From Pegoplata infirma (Eukaryota > Arthropoda > Insecta > Diptera > Anthomyiidae), in NCBI GenBank assembly GCA_963921195.1, contig OY992540.1:189953576-190017575 (forward strand): a stretch of DNA of 64,000 bases, read 5' to 3'. Both the position numbers and the translations under genes were made by a program. The notes beneath the pieces were generated by a model, which saw only the letters and a list, made by a program, of their open reading frames with translations, made no database searches and had not been told where the DNA came from. Numbering within the stretch: position 1 is the stretch's first letter; the number at the start of each line of letters is the position of its first letter. Below are positions 11,253 to 28,500 of the stretch, piece after piece.

Positions 11253-12304
11253 TTCTTTTTTATGAAATAAAATAGTCACAACAATAAAATACTTTTTAAA
11301 TCATTCAGATACCCAGCAAAAATTGGCATTACTAGTAATGGGTTTTGTAATCCGAATCAGATGTTAATCAGTAGTTACTTATTGAATGAAACACTAATTA
11401 TTTTAACAAGGGCGTGAGACAAAAATAAGTAGTGAAGAGTATGGAGATAAATAAGTAGTTACTGCCTCGGATTACAAATAAAGAGTAAAAACCCATTACC
11501 AATAAGAGTAAAATAATTAGTTAATTAAAACATTTTAAATTTTACTTGTTTTTACTAAAACTTAATAATTGCGTAATTTTTATTAAGTTTTTAAGTACTT
11601 TTTAAGTTAATTGAATTGTAAAGGCTAAAAACTGCAAGTGCAAGGAGATATTATTGGGTACTCATTATAAATAATGTACTTGGTAATGATTACTTTTCAC
11701 AACTCATTACCATGTTTTTGCTGGGTATAATCACTATAACAGAATATATGCCTCATTTACGATTGCTACCTACTAAAAAAAAGTTTAAAGCTTAATGTTT
11801 GAAATTTTTTCTCTTTAATAAAGAAAAATTTTTGGAAGAAGTTAAAAAAAAAAAAAAAAATAGCATAGTAAAAAGGCTGGTCCCAGAGGTTTGAGGATGC
11901 CAATTATGCTAACAAAAAATAAATCGGATGATACTCAAATCAGCGAAAAATGCATTTGAAAAATGCAACTGCGGAAAAATGCAGTTTATTTTACCAAAAA
12001 CATTTGTTTGTAATTTTTTTCTTAAAGTAGATAAAAGTCTTATCCAAACACGCTTTTGAGCATTCAGATCCATTAAGAATTACCAAAGATATGGCTTTTC
12101 TAATTGAGGCACTTTTGACTGATTTTTTGGTTTTTCAAAAATTAAAAAATCGAATAAAATCGCGAGTTTTTTGAATTTTGGCGAACTCAAAAGTGAAATC
12201 GTTATATGGGCCAATAGAGTATTTCTCTGCAAAATATAAGGAAAATCTAAAGACCGTCGGTCAAAAAATCGACATTTTTGGGCGGTCTCTCATGGAATGG
12301 CCGA
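11253..12304 (-). repeat. Right inverted arm of the 11.6-kb element
   Basis: It is complementary to 708-1371. It is interrupted by the MITE at 11312-11725, and removing that MITE restores collinearity with the left arm (cagatataatc matches tatatctg). Confidence 0.75.
11312..11725. mobile_element. 414-bp MITE with CCCAGCAAAAA ends, TA duplication
   Basis: The left end is cccagcaaaaattgg and the right end is catgtttttgctggg, flanked by TA (11310-11311 and 11726-11727). The left arm of the host palindrome at about 1310 supplies the empty site, so the boundaries are exact. The interior carries near-palindromic phrases around attactagtaatg and aatgattac. A fragment of the same right end lies at 30360-30441. 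Confidence 0.8.
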
Positions 12305-12385
12305 TATACTTTATGGGGTCCTCGACCGATATTTTTATGCGTTGCAAACGGAATGACAAAGTGAGTATGCCACCATACTACTTTC
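12305..12385 (+). mobile_element. mini-me-like repeat, 3' part
   Basis: The sequence tatactttatggggtcctc, then gatatttttatgcgttgcaa and acggaatgacaaagtg, continues the core interrupted at 707. The same words end the copies at 43260-43375 (plus), 48308-48430 (minus) and 49222-49340 (minus). Confidence 0.6.
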
Positions 12386-12453
12386 CTACTATAATTTTGA
12401 TTAGAGTGTATACACTTATAAGTAAAGGATGAGAGAAAGTTTAAAGAGAGTGC

Positions 12454-12523
12454 TCAGAACTTTTCAGTTGTTTTCATATACCTGAGAAAGTCAGACAAGG
12501 AAAAGTCCATGGACCATGTCCAT
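12454..12523 (-). pseudogene. LOA-c retrotransposon ORF2, C-terminal end
   Basis: Read on minus, and continuing from 13294 across the MITE, the frame gives a tail with SDFLRYMKTTEKF and a TGA at 12454-12456, after a one-base frame change near 12500. Such a short C-terminus after the CCHC-like motif is usual for RNase H-bearing R1/LOA/I-type ORF2 proteins. It is the downstream end of the dead element whose other parts lie at 13294-13570 and 29188-30348. Confidence 0.6.
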
Positions 12524-13285
12524 TAGAGTGTCCCTTATTTTGGAAATGTTGGAAATGTTGAGACGGTACCCGATAACTTTTTTCCATTTAACTTAAAAAT
12601 AACTCAGAAAAAATTTTACGCCCCTACGACCACGCCTTCCCTACGCGACGGGGCCTTAAGGAGCGGGGCCTAAAAAATAATTTTTCCATACAAACCAAAA
12701 ATTTTTTTTTATTTTAAATTTTTTTGTTATTAATTATTATATTATTTGGTTAGCTTATTCATGACAAAAAATTTGATTTTGTTGGGATTAGGCTTTCAGC
12801 TCTAAAAAAATTTTCGAAAAAAAAATAAAAATTTAGAGCCGTAAAGATGTCACAGATACAAATAATATTTTTTTATGAATATATATTATTTAAAGCAACA
12901 TAGCAACTAAAACCGTTGCTTGTCAAAACTAAAAAAAATATTTTTTAAAAATTTTTTACCGTAGGACCCTTAGGCTCTAATTTTTTTTTCGAAAAATTTT
13001 TTAGAGCTGAAAGCCTTATCCCACCAAAATCAAATTTTTTGTTGTGAATAAGCTAACCAAGTTATATAATAATTAATAACAAAAAAATTCAAATTCAAAA
13101 AAAAAAATTTTTGGTTTGTATGGAAAAATTATTTTTTAGGCCCCACTCTTTAAGGCCCCGTCGCGTAGGGAAGGCGTGGTCGTAGGGGCGTAAAATTTTC
13201 CCTGAGTTATTTTTAAGTCAAAAGGAAAAAAAATAGCGGGTACCGTCTCAACATTTCCGACATTTCCAAAATAAGGGACACTCTA
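12524..13285. mobile_element. hAT-like foldback MITE, 762 bp, 8-bp duplication
   Basis: It starts tagagtgtcccttattttgg and ends with the complement. The arms are near-identical for over 200 bp and complementary to the centre near 12905 (for example cgcgacggggcctta, ggctttcagctct). The 8-bp duplication atgtccat lies at 12516-12523 and 13286-13293. Removing one copy plus the element rejoins the LOA-c reading frame. An 8-bp duplication with TAGAG ends fits hAT, and P-like or Merlin elements are less likely alternatives. There is no transposase. Confidence 0.75.
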
Positions 13286-13293
13286 ATGTCCAT

Positions 13294-17188
<3,895 letters not shown>

Positions 17189-17334
17189 TTTTTTTTTTTT
17201 TTTTTTTTAATTTTCATTTATTATTCATTTTAAATTTACATTTCATGAAAATTAGTAACCTTGCGAAGCCGTAAAGGCTTGTCTGCAGGAAATAATTTAA
17301 ATATTATGTTAAATTTAAGTTTTCTTAAGAGCAT

Positions 17335-20318
17335 TCATTGCTGTGTTATAAAAAATTTTTTAAATAATTTGTTTTTGTTAGTATTTGTTGAATTTATGAC
17401 ATCATCTGACATTTGGTTGAAAATTGTGGGCAGAATGACCGATAAGGTGTTTTTTCCGTAGTTGTTGGTGTATCTTTGGACTTGGTATCTTCCTTCGACA
17501 TTTCTTCGTGTTTGATGGGTGTGATCTATTTTGCGTAGAAACCTTGAGTCGTTGTAGAATTCGATAGCCATAGTAGTATAGTATATGTTGTTGATATTTA
17601 GAAGATGTAAATTTTTCGCTATATTGTTGTTGTCATCATTTGTTGTTGTGTTGTTTATAATTTCATTAGCATTGTTTGTTGTTGTTGTGTTGTTTCTTGT
17701 TGATATTTGGTGTTGATTGTTTAAATTTGCATTTAAAATTTTTAGCAATTGATTTTGTGTTTGTTGGAGTAGTCTACAATATGTTGAGCCTCCCCAGGCG
17801 GTTATCCCATGGCGAATATGAGATTCAGCTAGCGAGAAGTATACTTGCCTCAAGATAGATTTGTTTGAACAGTAGCTTAAATGGTGTAGCATATACGCTG
17901 CTTTTCTCAATTTTTTACGGACTTCTTCTATATGAGTATTCCATTTGAAATTCTGGTCAACATATACCCCAAGATATTTGTATGTGTTAACAATTTCTAT
18001 TTTGGTAGTGCAATTATCATCTTTGTAGTTGAAATTATTCGTTTTGTATTTGTGAAGACATTCTGTGGAGTGAAATTTGATGTTTATATCAGTATAGCGC
18101 ATGCGTGGAGGTTTGATATGCATGAGTTTCGTCTTGGTTGAGTTTATTATAAGACCATGATCGTGACACCATCTAACGGCAGTATCTAGCTGATGCTGCA
18201 TGATTCTTGAAGCATCCTCAATGTTTTTATGTGCTACCACAATAGCAGTATCATCGGCATATGCATATGTTTGACTCATTGTTAGTGCATTTAGTAATTC
18301 ATTGGAGTAGATGATATAAAGTATTGGACCTAATTTTGAACCCTGTGGTACTCCGCAAATTGTGCCAATTTCATTACTCAAATTATCCGAAACTTTCACG
18401 TAATATTTTCTGAGTGTAAGGTAACTTTTGAACCACTCTAAACCAGTTCCACGAATTCCAATTTTTTCCAGCATCATTAGCAGATTTTCATGTGAAAGCG
18501 TATCAAATGCTTTGCTGAAATCAATGAACAAAGTTAGGCAGTGGTGACTTTTACTTAATTGTTCATTTATGAAGTTTGCAAAGTTTCCTAGCAGTTTGTT
18601 TATGTTCTTTCCTTTTGGAATCCGAATTGGTTTTTGTTGATTATATTATACTTGGTTATAAAATTTGTTAGGCGTCTACACACAATTTCTTCCATGATCT
18701 TTTCAATAACGGGTAGAATAGATATTGGCCGGTAATTATTGCAGTCTGATTTTGTGCCGCTTTTATATATTGGACGTACAAGTGATATTTTCAATACTTC
18801 TGGTATTATCGAAGTATTAATTATATTATTTATTAATTTTGTTATGACTGGAGTCATTATACCGGCATTGTTCTTTAAATCAATCGGTCTGATTCCGTCG
18901 AATCCAGCGCTTTTGTTGGTGTTTAGTGTATTTAAAGTGTTAAAAATTTCTTCCTCGTTTGTGAGTGTTAAATAAAAAGAATTTTGCAGTGTTATTGGTA
19001 TGTGATTAATTGTATTTATATCACAATTATGTGTAATTTTTGCAACATTTTCATTAAAATTTGTAGCAAAATTATTGCATATTTCCGGTAAGTCCATATT
19101 TTGAAAGTTTTTTAATATTACACTATCGATATTATTTGTTTTTTTACCGATTATTTGGTTTATTATTTGCCAAGTTATTCGTATATTGTATCTGTTTTCG
19201 AAAAATTTCTGTTTATAATAAACATTTTTTGTATAATTTAATTTTTTGTTTAGAGAATTTCTGTATTTTTTATATTCATTTTCATTTGATTTATTATTTT
19301 TATTATTTAGCCATTTTTTGTAAAGTTTATCCCTAATTTCGCAACATTTTTTTAAATCTTCATTTATCCACGGGTTAGATTTTCTGTTTTTTATTTTTTT
19401 CACATTTATTTTTGAATTTTCATAGATTATATTAAATTTTTCATTTAATGCATTAAACATTTCATTTGGGTTTGTATATTTTTGCACTTCGCTCCAGTTG
19501 GTTGTACATATCAGGCTTTTGACTTTATTTTTACATATTTGATTACTAAGAGAATCGTTTAGCTGTTGTTTATTTGTAACTTCATTCTCATTCTCAGAGA
19601 GACTGCAAAAGAGAACATAATGATCTGAGATCTTAGTTTTAACTATAGACGCATAAGTGTGTGTGTTTATATTTTTGCTCCTGATTAATATATGATCTAT
19701 GCAAGTGTGTGTGTTTCTTATTAAATCTTCTCTTGTACATTCATTAATTAGGCTATGCATGCCATTAGATGAAATCATATCAAGATATTTAGTCCTAAGA
19801 GAATTTTCAGTTAAGAGATCTATATTTATATCTCCTATTACGATCGTTTTATGTTGTTTCTTTTCTGTACGAAGAACATTATCCAATTCTTTTATAAATT
19901 TGTTTTCGTTTAGATCTGGTGGTCGGTAGATTGCAAGAAGAGAAATGTTTTCATTTGGTTTTAAATTTATGTTTAGGTGTAGAGATTCAAAAGAGGCTAA
20001 TGTTAATAAAATCTTTGTGTATGGGATTGTCTCTTTAATGTACCCTGCTATACCTCCTCCCCCTCTGTTGTATCTATTGTTGAATACAGAGTTAAACCCA
20101 TCTATATTGTAAAAAGAGTTTTCGTTTTCCTCTATGTTTGTTTCTACAAGAACTATTATTTGAATGCGGTTTATTATGCCATGGATTGTTGCTAAAAAAT
20201 TATTAAAATTTGTGCGCAAAGAACGAATATTTAAATAAATTATGGAAAAGGGATAACTTAAGTATTTTGAATTAATTTGACTTAAATTGTCAACTTGCTG
20301 AGCGATTATATTGTCCAT
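17335..20318 (-). CDS. CR1-like ORF2: endonuclease and reverse transcriptase (one frameshift)
   Basis: It encodes the enzyme for target-primed reverse transcription of its own RNA. From the first Met at 20318: an APE-like endonuclease (about residues 20-240) with YLNIRSL, LVETN, NRGGGGIAGY, IGDINIDLL, CIDHILIRS and SDHYVLF; then RT with YRPISILPVIEKIM, FIDFSKAFD, GVPQGSKLGPILY and the catalytic YADD. No RNase H or C-terminal CCHC is seen, as is usual for CR1-like proteins. The frame breaks after FGFQK near 18610-18620, at an A-run that is one base short, and resumes at the RT block before FIDFSKAFD. The total, about 990 residues, is a normal length. The break may be a real mutation or a homopolymer error. 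The C-terminus is Asn/Thr-rich. Confidence 0.85.
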
Positions 20319-20463
20319 TTTTTTTTTTTTTTTTTTTTTTTTAATATGATAAAAAAAAAAAAAAAAAAGTTTGTGAAAAAAAGAGTAGTTTTTGATTTTT
20401 TTTTTTATTAAAAATTTATTTTTAAAACTGAAAATTTTTTAAGAGTTTTTATTATATTTGTTT

Positions 20464-21630
20464 TTAAGCGATGAGTTCAATATCACATACGTTTAAAATA
20501 AGTAAAGCAGTAGAATTTTCATTTTTTTTAGCAAATAAGTGACCATTTCGTACCCACACAAATTGCCATCCACTTTCTTTAGCTTTGATTTTGGCTTGCC
20601 ACAATAGCCGTCGGTTGTGGGGGGAAAGTACGTCATTAATAAAGACATGATTGTTTGCATCTTTGTATCTTTGGTTGACATCGTTATTGTTGTTGGTGTT
20701 GTTGATATTACCGGCATTGGTGTTTGTTGTTTGAGTGTTGAATATTTCTCTGGCTACCCTATGACCACGTATTTTGGACATTAACTCAAGTTTTTTATTC
20801 AAAGAACAAAATTCAATTATTATTTTGTCTTGCTTTTTTAGCCTGTACGCATTACTTATATCGGAGTCTTGCATATTAACGTCAACAGAGGCACCGATTG
20901 TTTTGATAACATCAATTGGGGATATTTCATTATTTTGGAGGTTTTTTATTTCTATGCTTTTACTTAGCAGTTGTTGTTCAAGTGTATTGACTCTTTTTTC
21001 CATAATTTGAATTTTAACATCTTTTTCCTTGTTATGTTCTTTAAGCTCGTTGACCTGAGTAGAAAGATTAGCCATTGTTTCTGTTAGCTTTATAAAAGCG
21101 TTAGCCATATCTTCTCGGAGTGAATTTTGTGAAGAGGTTAAGTTGTTAGCTAGTTGGTTTATGCTATCTTTTATTTCATTCATGTCCTTTGATACATTCG
21201 TTTTTAAAGAATTTATATCAGACTTGATTTCTGAAACATCAGTTTGGTTGGTAGGGTAAAGGGTATCTTTGAATCGTTTCGATCCCGAATTGATACCACC
21301 CTGGTTATCATCATCTACTCTCACTTGTTTACTTGCTTGTTGCTCTTGCTGTTGTTGTTTATTTTCTTCATACGTAAATGAGTGGTATGAGCTGTTTGGA
21401 GATTTAGTGTTCGATTTACTCCTCTCTCTACACTTGTGGCACTTCCAAATAGATTTTTTTTCTGCGTTCATCACGGCGTATGTAGATGCAGCAAGGGTTG
21501 AGCAGGGGGAATAATGATACCGCGAAGAGCAGTGGCTACATTTAACATAATCTCCTGTTGTAGGAAGAGACTTGTTACACTGATTACAAAGAGCACTTGT
21601 GGTGGAGAGATAATTTTCGTTATTATTCAT
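20464..21630 (-). CDS. CR1-like ORF1: PHD finger, coiled coil and FP25K-like domain
   Basis: 388 residues, intact. A C4HC3 PHD-type finger lies at residues 15-67 (C15, C18, C31, C34, H39, C43, C64, C67). A Gln-rich linker follows, then a long heptad-like coiled coil (about 130-235) that probably trimerises the protein. The C-terminal domain (about 240-385) has KIIIEFCS, HVFINDVLSPHNRRLLWQAK and WQFVWVRNGHLFAKK, resembling the FP25K-like domain of insect LINE ORF1 proteins. The expected role is binding element RNA in the ribonucleoprotein. The ATG at 21630 is chosen because the finger begins 14 residues later. An internal minus frame at 20493-20717 is a shadow. Confidence 0.85.
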   Translation of the reverse strand: MNNNENYLSTTSALCNQCNKSLPTTGDYVKCSHCSSRYHYSPCSTLAASTYAVMNAEKKSIWKCHKCRERSKSNTKSPNSSYHSFTYEENKQQQQEQQASKQVRVDDDNQGGINSGSKRFKDTLYPTNQTDVSEIKSDINSLKTNVSKDMNEIKDSINQLANNLTSSQNSLREDMANAFIKLTETMANLSTQVNELKEHNKEKDVKIQIMEKRVNTLEQQLLSKSIEIKNLQNNEISPIDVIKTIGASVDVNMQDSDISNAYRLKKQDKIIIEFCSLNKKLELMSKIRGHRVAREIFNTQTTNTNAGNINNTNNNNDVNQRYKDANNHVFINDVLSPHNRRLLWQAKIKAKESGWQFVWVRNGHLFAKKNENSTALLILNVCDIELIA

Positions 21631-21899
21631 GTTCGTTTACTGTTTTTATGCTTTTTTGATGTAATTAAATGAAAAAAGGGAAAAATGGCAAATCAAAAAT
21701 TAAATTATTTGTTTATTTTTGTAATTAACACTTTAAATATATTGTTTATTTCACTTATTGAAATGATTTTAAATATGGTTTTTTATTGAACGTTTTTTTG
21801 TATATTTTTTTATATTTTTCGGCGTTTTGTTTGTACGATTTTATGTTTTTTTTCTGGAGCACTAAAAAGACACGTCCGCTTGCAATGAACACTCGACTC

Positions 21900-24271
<2,372 letters not shown>

Positions 24272-24392
24272 TTTTAAATAATATAACAAGATCACGGTTA
24301 AAAGGGGAACAACATTTTTGTTGTGTTTTTTTTTTTTTTTTTTCCCCCTTTTATATACTAGTGAGCGAAATGTAAAATGTCTCTTTCAGATA

Positions 24393-25554
24393 ATGGATGC
24401 CAAATTGAAAACCGCTTTAGAGGAAGAGCTCCTGCTTTCCCCACCACCGGTAGAAACGGCTAAAACAGATGTGGCACCAACTTCTCAAGGAGGACGAAAA
24501 CATATGCGCCAATACAAAGCCGCTCTATTAATAAAAAAAACGTTTGGATTCAATTGAAATTTCTCAGCAGACTCCCAAAGAGATTGAAGATCTTAAATGG
24601 GCTACTAAGGTAATCGAATCGAACCGCAAACATTTCGAGAAAATAAAAAAGTACCAAAATGCCAATTATCATTTTGCTAATGCCGTGGAAGAAGAAGTTC
24701 TAGGTGCAGGTATCCTCAAAAGGCAAAGGTCGTCAGATGAAAATGCTGATGACCAGAAGTCTAAAAAGGGTCGGCAGATAGAGCTTCAACCAACAACGAG
24801 CAACACAGCAAGTGAGGTTGTGAAAAACGATCTTCTGGTCGCGTTGGTAGACCATGGCCACCCTCTTGGTCAAATTGTCCTTGAGAATTGGTTAAAGGTG
24901 CAGGCCAAGCTCATTCAGATGATGATCGAGTACATGGAAGTAAACCCGAATAAGCCGATGCCCAGTTTTGATGGTGCTGGCTGGATGAGTAATATAAAAC
25001 TGTTGTGTTGTGATGATATGCATTCTCTCATATGGGTAAAAGATGCTGTTAAGGCACTTGAGCCTTTATGGGAGGGTGCAGATCTTGAAATCGTACCGAG
25101 AAACAGAATACCAACTGCCCCGAAGGCAAAAGTGGTATTCCCAGCACTATTCTCCCAAACTTCTGCCTTACAGCTGCTTCAACGCCAAAACCCGGATATA
25201 CCTACCGATGACTGGCGCGTTTTGAAGGTTTTACCAAAGACTGACAAGGATAAAGGGTATACCTTCATCCTGCAAATAAACAAGCAGGCTGAGGATATCC
25301 TTTATCCGAGGTTTGGAAAAATGCGTTGGGGTATGTCGGTAGTGTATCTGCGACTCAAACGAAGAAGTCCAAGTGACAACAATCCACACGCATTGGAAAA
25401 TGGTGAGGTTGAACGAGATCTGGATCTTCTCTTGGAAGCCACTACAAACATCACGCTAGAAGAGTTTGATCTAGAGGTGGGCAAGCCACCCACCAACGAA
25501 ACTATACCACCCACCAATGATGAAGCTGATCCAGATCAACTTGCATCACAGTAG
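24393..25554 (+). CDS. LOA-a ORF1 (DUF4780-like gag protein, one frameshift)
   Basis: About 386 residues once the frame change is taken into account. It starts at the ATG after ctttcagata (MDAKLK). The first 47 codons run to an A8 run at 24533-24540, where one extra A shifts the frame; the rest reads DSIEISQQTPKEIEDLKWA onward to the stop at 25554. The central region (FDGAGWMSNIKLLCCDDMHS, LIWVKDAVKALEPLW, WRVLKVLP, MRWGMSVVYLRLK) resembles the DUF4780 domain of insect LOA-type ORF1. No CCHC zinc knuckle is visible. It is presumably the RNA-binding component of the ribonucleoprotein. It overlaps ORF2 by 38 bp, suggesting reinitiation or coupled translation of ORF2. Confidence 0.75.
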
Positions 25555-28500
25555 AGCAGCTTCGGCGGCACTACTTATGACCCTAGTGGAAGGGTCATTT
25601 GATGTAGCGCTCATCCAAGAGCCATGGGTGGACGCTACGGGTGAAATTAAAGGGCTCACGACAACAGACTATGATCTATTTTTCTCGCAAGCTGAAGGTA
25701 GGAAACGCTCAGCCATTTTGGCAAGAAAGTCACTAAAAGCACTTCTTCTACAGCAATACAGTACCAACGATTTGACTACAACTCTATGCAAAATTGGGCG
25801 AAGGACCATCTATCTAGTGTCCTCGTATATGGCGCATGACAAAGAATCACCTCCGCTAGATCTACAAGTTTTACTTCGCGAAAAAATGGGTGAGTACATT
25901 ATCATAGGTTGTGACGCAAATGCGCATAACACTTTATGGGGCTCCTCAGATACTAACAAAAGGGGGGAAGACTTATTCCAATACATAAAGGATACTGATA
26001 TTAACATTGCGAATAATGGTTCAGAACCTACTTTTATAGGTCCTACAAGTAAAAATGTTTTAGACCTAACACTATTCACTAATAAACCTGATTTGAACAT
26101 AGTCGAGTGGGGAATCCTTGAAAAGGCTTCTTGCTCGGATCACAAATATTTAAGTTTTAAGGTAAAGCTGGAAAATTTAATGACGAATAAACCGTATAGA
26201 AACCCTGAGAAAACAAACTGGGGTAAATATAGTAGTTTAGTAAACAAGAAAATGGGTGCTCTACCAAAACGAGAAATTTTAGATGATAATACTATAGAAC
26301 TAGTAAATGATAATCTTACGTCAATTTTACGCGAATCCTTTGAAAAATCTTGCCCCTTAAGGTATAGTCGCAAGAAACCCCAACCTCCGTGGTGGTCTAG
26401 AGAACTATCAAACGCTCGTAGTTTAGTGCAGGACTTATTTAAGCACGCTAGACGGGGCAACACAGATGACAGATGGGCGCAATATAGAAGTGAACTAAAA
26501 AGCTTCAAAAAGCTAATACGGAAATCAAAAAAAATTAGCTGGGAAAACCTGTGTAGCAATATTGAACATACCACTGAGGCTGCAAGGCTAAGAAAAATTT
26601 TATCGAAGAAGAACATTCCACCAATCCTACTGAAAAAAAGTGATGATACATGGACAGAAAGTGCAGATGAAACACTTGATGTTCTACTTACGACACACTT
26701 TCCGGGATGTAGGATAAATCCAATTGCAGTGAATGTAATCCGCGATAATCCCTCAATTATTCCAGAAAATTGTTTAACTGCGGACCGAATAAAATGGGCT
26801 CTAGCTTCATTCAAACCATACAAATCACCTGGACCTGACGGCATTATTCCGGCAATGCTTCAGAACGTCTCCAGTATTTTAATTCCGCATCTATTATCGA
26901 TTTTTACTGCATGCCTGAAATTTTGCTATATACCAAAAGGATGGAGGAAAGCAAGTATTATATACTTGCCCAAAAGCGGTAAACTTAACCACGCGACGGC
27001 AAAAGATTACAGACCAATCAGTTTGACATCTTTTCTTTTAAAAACACTTGAAAGGATAATTGATCTATATATACGAGAGCATTTAGGTACGAATTTTCTA
27101 TCGGATGCACAGCATGCTTACCAGCAGGGTAAATCCATAGAGACTGCGCTTCATTCACTTGTACAGAAGGTAGAAGCATCCCTGGAGTATAAGGAATTTG
27201 CTCTTGCAGCATTTCTGGATATAGAAGGGGCTTTTAACAATGTAAATACGGAAACGATCGTTAATGCTTTGAACAAGGCTTCAACTAACAGCTGTTTGAG
27301 TAAATGGATAGAGCAAATGCTTTCATGTCGGGAAATAACGGCCGAATGGGGTCATGCAAAAACATCCCGTTACGCTACTAGAGGAACACCACAAGGTGGG
27401 GTTCTGTCACCACTGCTCTGGCTTCTGGTGTTGGACCCCATTTTAAAGGAACTAAAGACTTTAGGAACCACAACAATAGCATACGCTGATGATGTGGTTA
27501 TTCTATCATGTGGCAAATATCTGGATACTATATCCGAGATTTTAGAGGGCTCACTTAAGGCTATGTGGAAGTGGGCTTCAGGAAATGGACTTAATGTCAA
27601 CCCGCAGAAAACGGAAATGGTCCTTTTTACTAGAAAATACAAAATCCCAGAATTTAGAAGGGTTCGAGTGGGAGGAGTTGAAATTCCAATATCACCGCAT
27701 GCCAAATTTCTTGGAGTGTTCTTGGACAGTAAGCTGTTCTGGAACAAGAACTCTGAAGAAAGGGTAAAAAAGGCAAACAACGCGTATTACGCGTGTAAGA
27801 AAATGTTCGGCAGTACCTGGGGTCTAGAACCTAAAGTCACTTACTGGATTTATACTTCAATCGTAAGACCAATCTTACTCTATGGAGTTTTAGTCTGGCA
27901 TAAGGCACTCGAAAAGGATGTGACGCTTAAAATGTTTCAGAAGCTTCAACGGCAAATGGGACGGAGTATCACTGGCGCTTTGAGAACAACATCAGCCGAC
28001 TCTATCGACACTTTATTGCACTTATTACCAATTGATCTCTTTGCTAAGGGCGAGGCTTACAAGGCTTGCTTCAGACTCAAAGAGTCAAATTGGTTCAAGT
28101 ATCGCAACTTTGGACACAGTAACATTGCTAATATGGACCGTATTGACTCTGATTACACAGTGCCCAAACTAGTTTTCGACCGGAAATATGAAGTCAGATT
28201 TCCGGATCGAGAATTCTGGTCGATCTGGCAGGGCCCTCCTGCGAACTCAATAAATATCTTTACTGATGGATCGAAGCAATCGCATGGTGTGGGAGCTGGT
28301 TTCACAATATTGGAACTAGACCAACACTTATCTTTTAAATTACCCGCAGACTCGAGTATCTTTCAGGCTGAGATAGCTGCTATATCAAAAGCTGTGGAAT
28401 TTATGGCAAAGGAAAAAGGTGCAACCCTTAATTTCTACGTGGATAGTCAAGCTGCTCTAAAAGCACTCTTGAGCTACCAAATTAAATCGAAAACGGTTTT

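Larger units (their letters stand above)
708..12304. mobile_element. 11.6-kb element with long inverted terminal arms, TA target duplication
   Basis: The ends are tcggccattccatg at 708 and its complement catggaatggccga ending at 12304, each flanked by TA (706-707 and 12305-12306). Joining the flanks restores a continuous mini-me-like core, so the boundaries are well defined. The arms (708-1371 and 11253-12304) are inverted repeats of about 650 bp once a 414-bp MITE in the right arm is removed. No transposase reading frame is visible. Most of the interior is later insertions: a CR1 3' end, a tandem array, the 4479-11168 element, a Helitron and a palindrome. It was probably a foldback or TA-targeting nonautonomous DNA transposon of a few kb before these arrived. 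Confidence 0.65.

Noticed and set aside
26140..26844. 234-codon minus frame and other minus frames under LOA-a
   Set aside because: Shadows of the intact plus-strand ORF2; no family signature.
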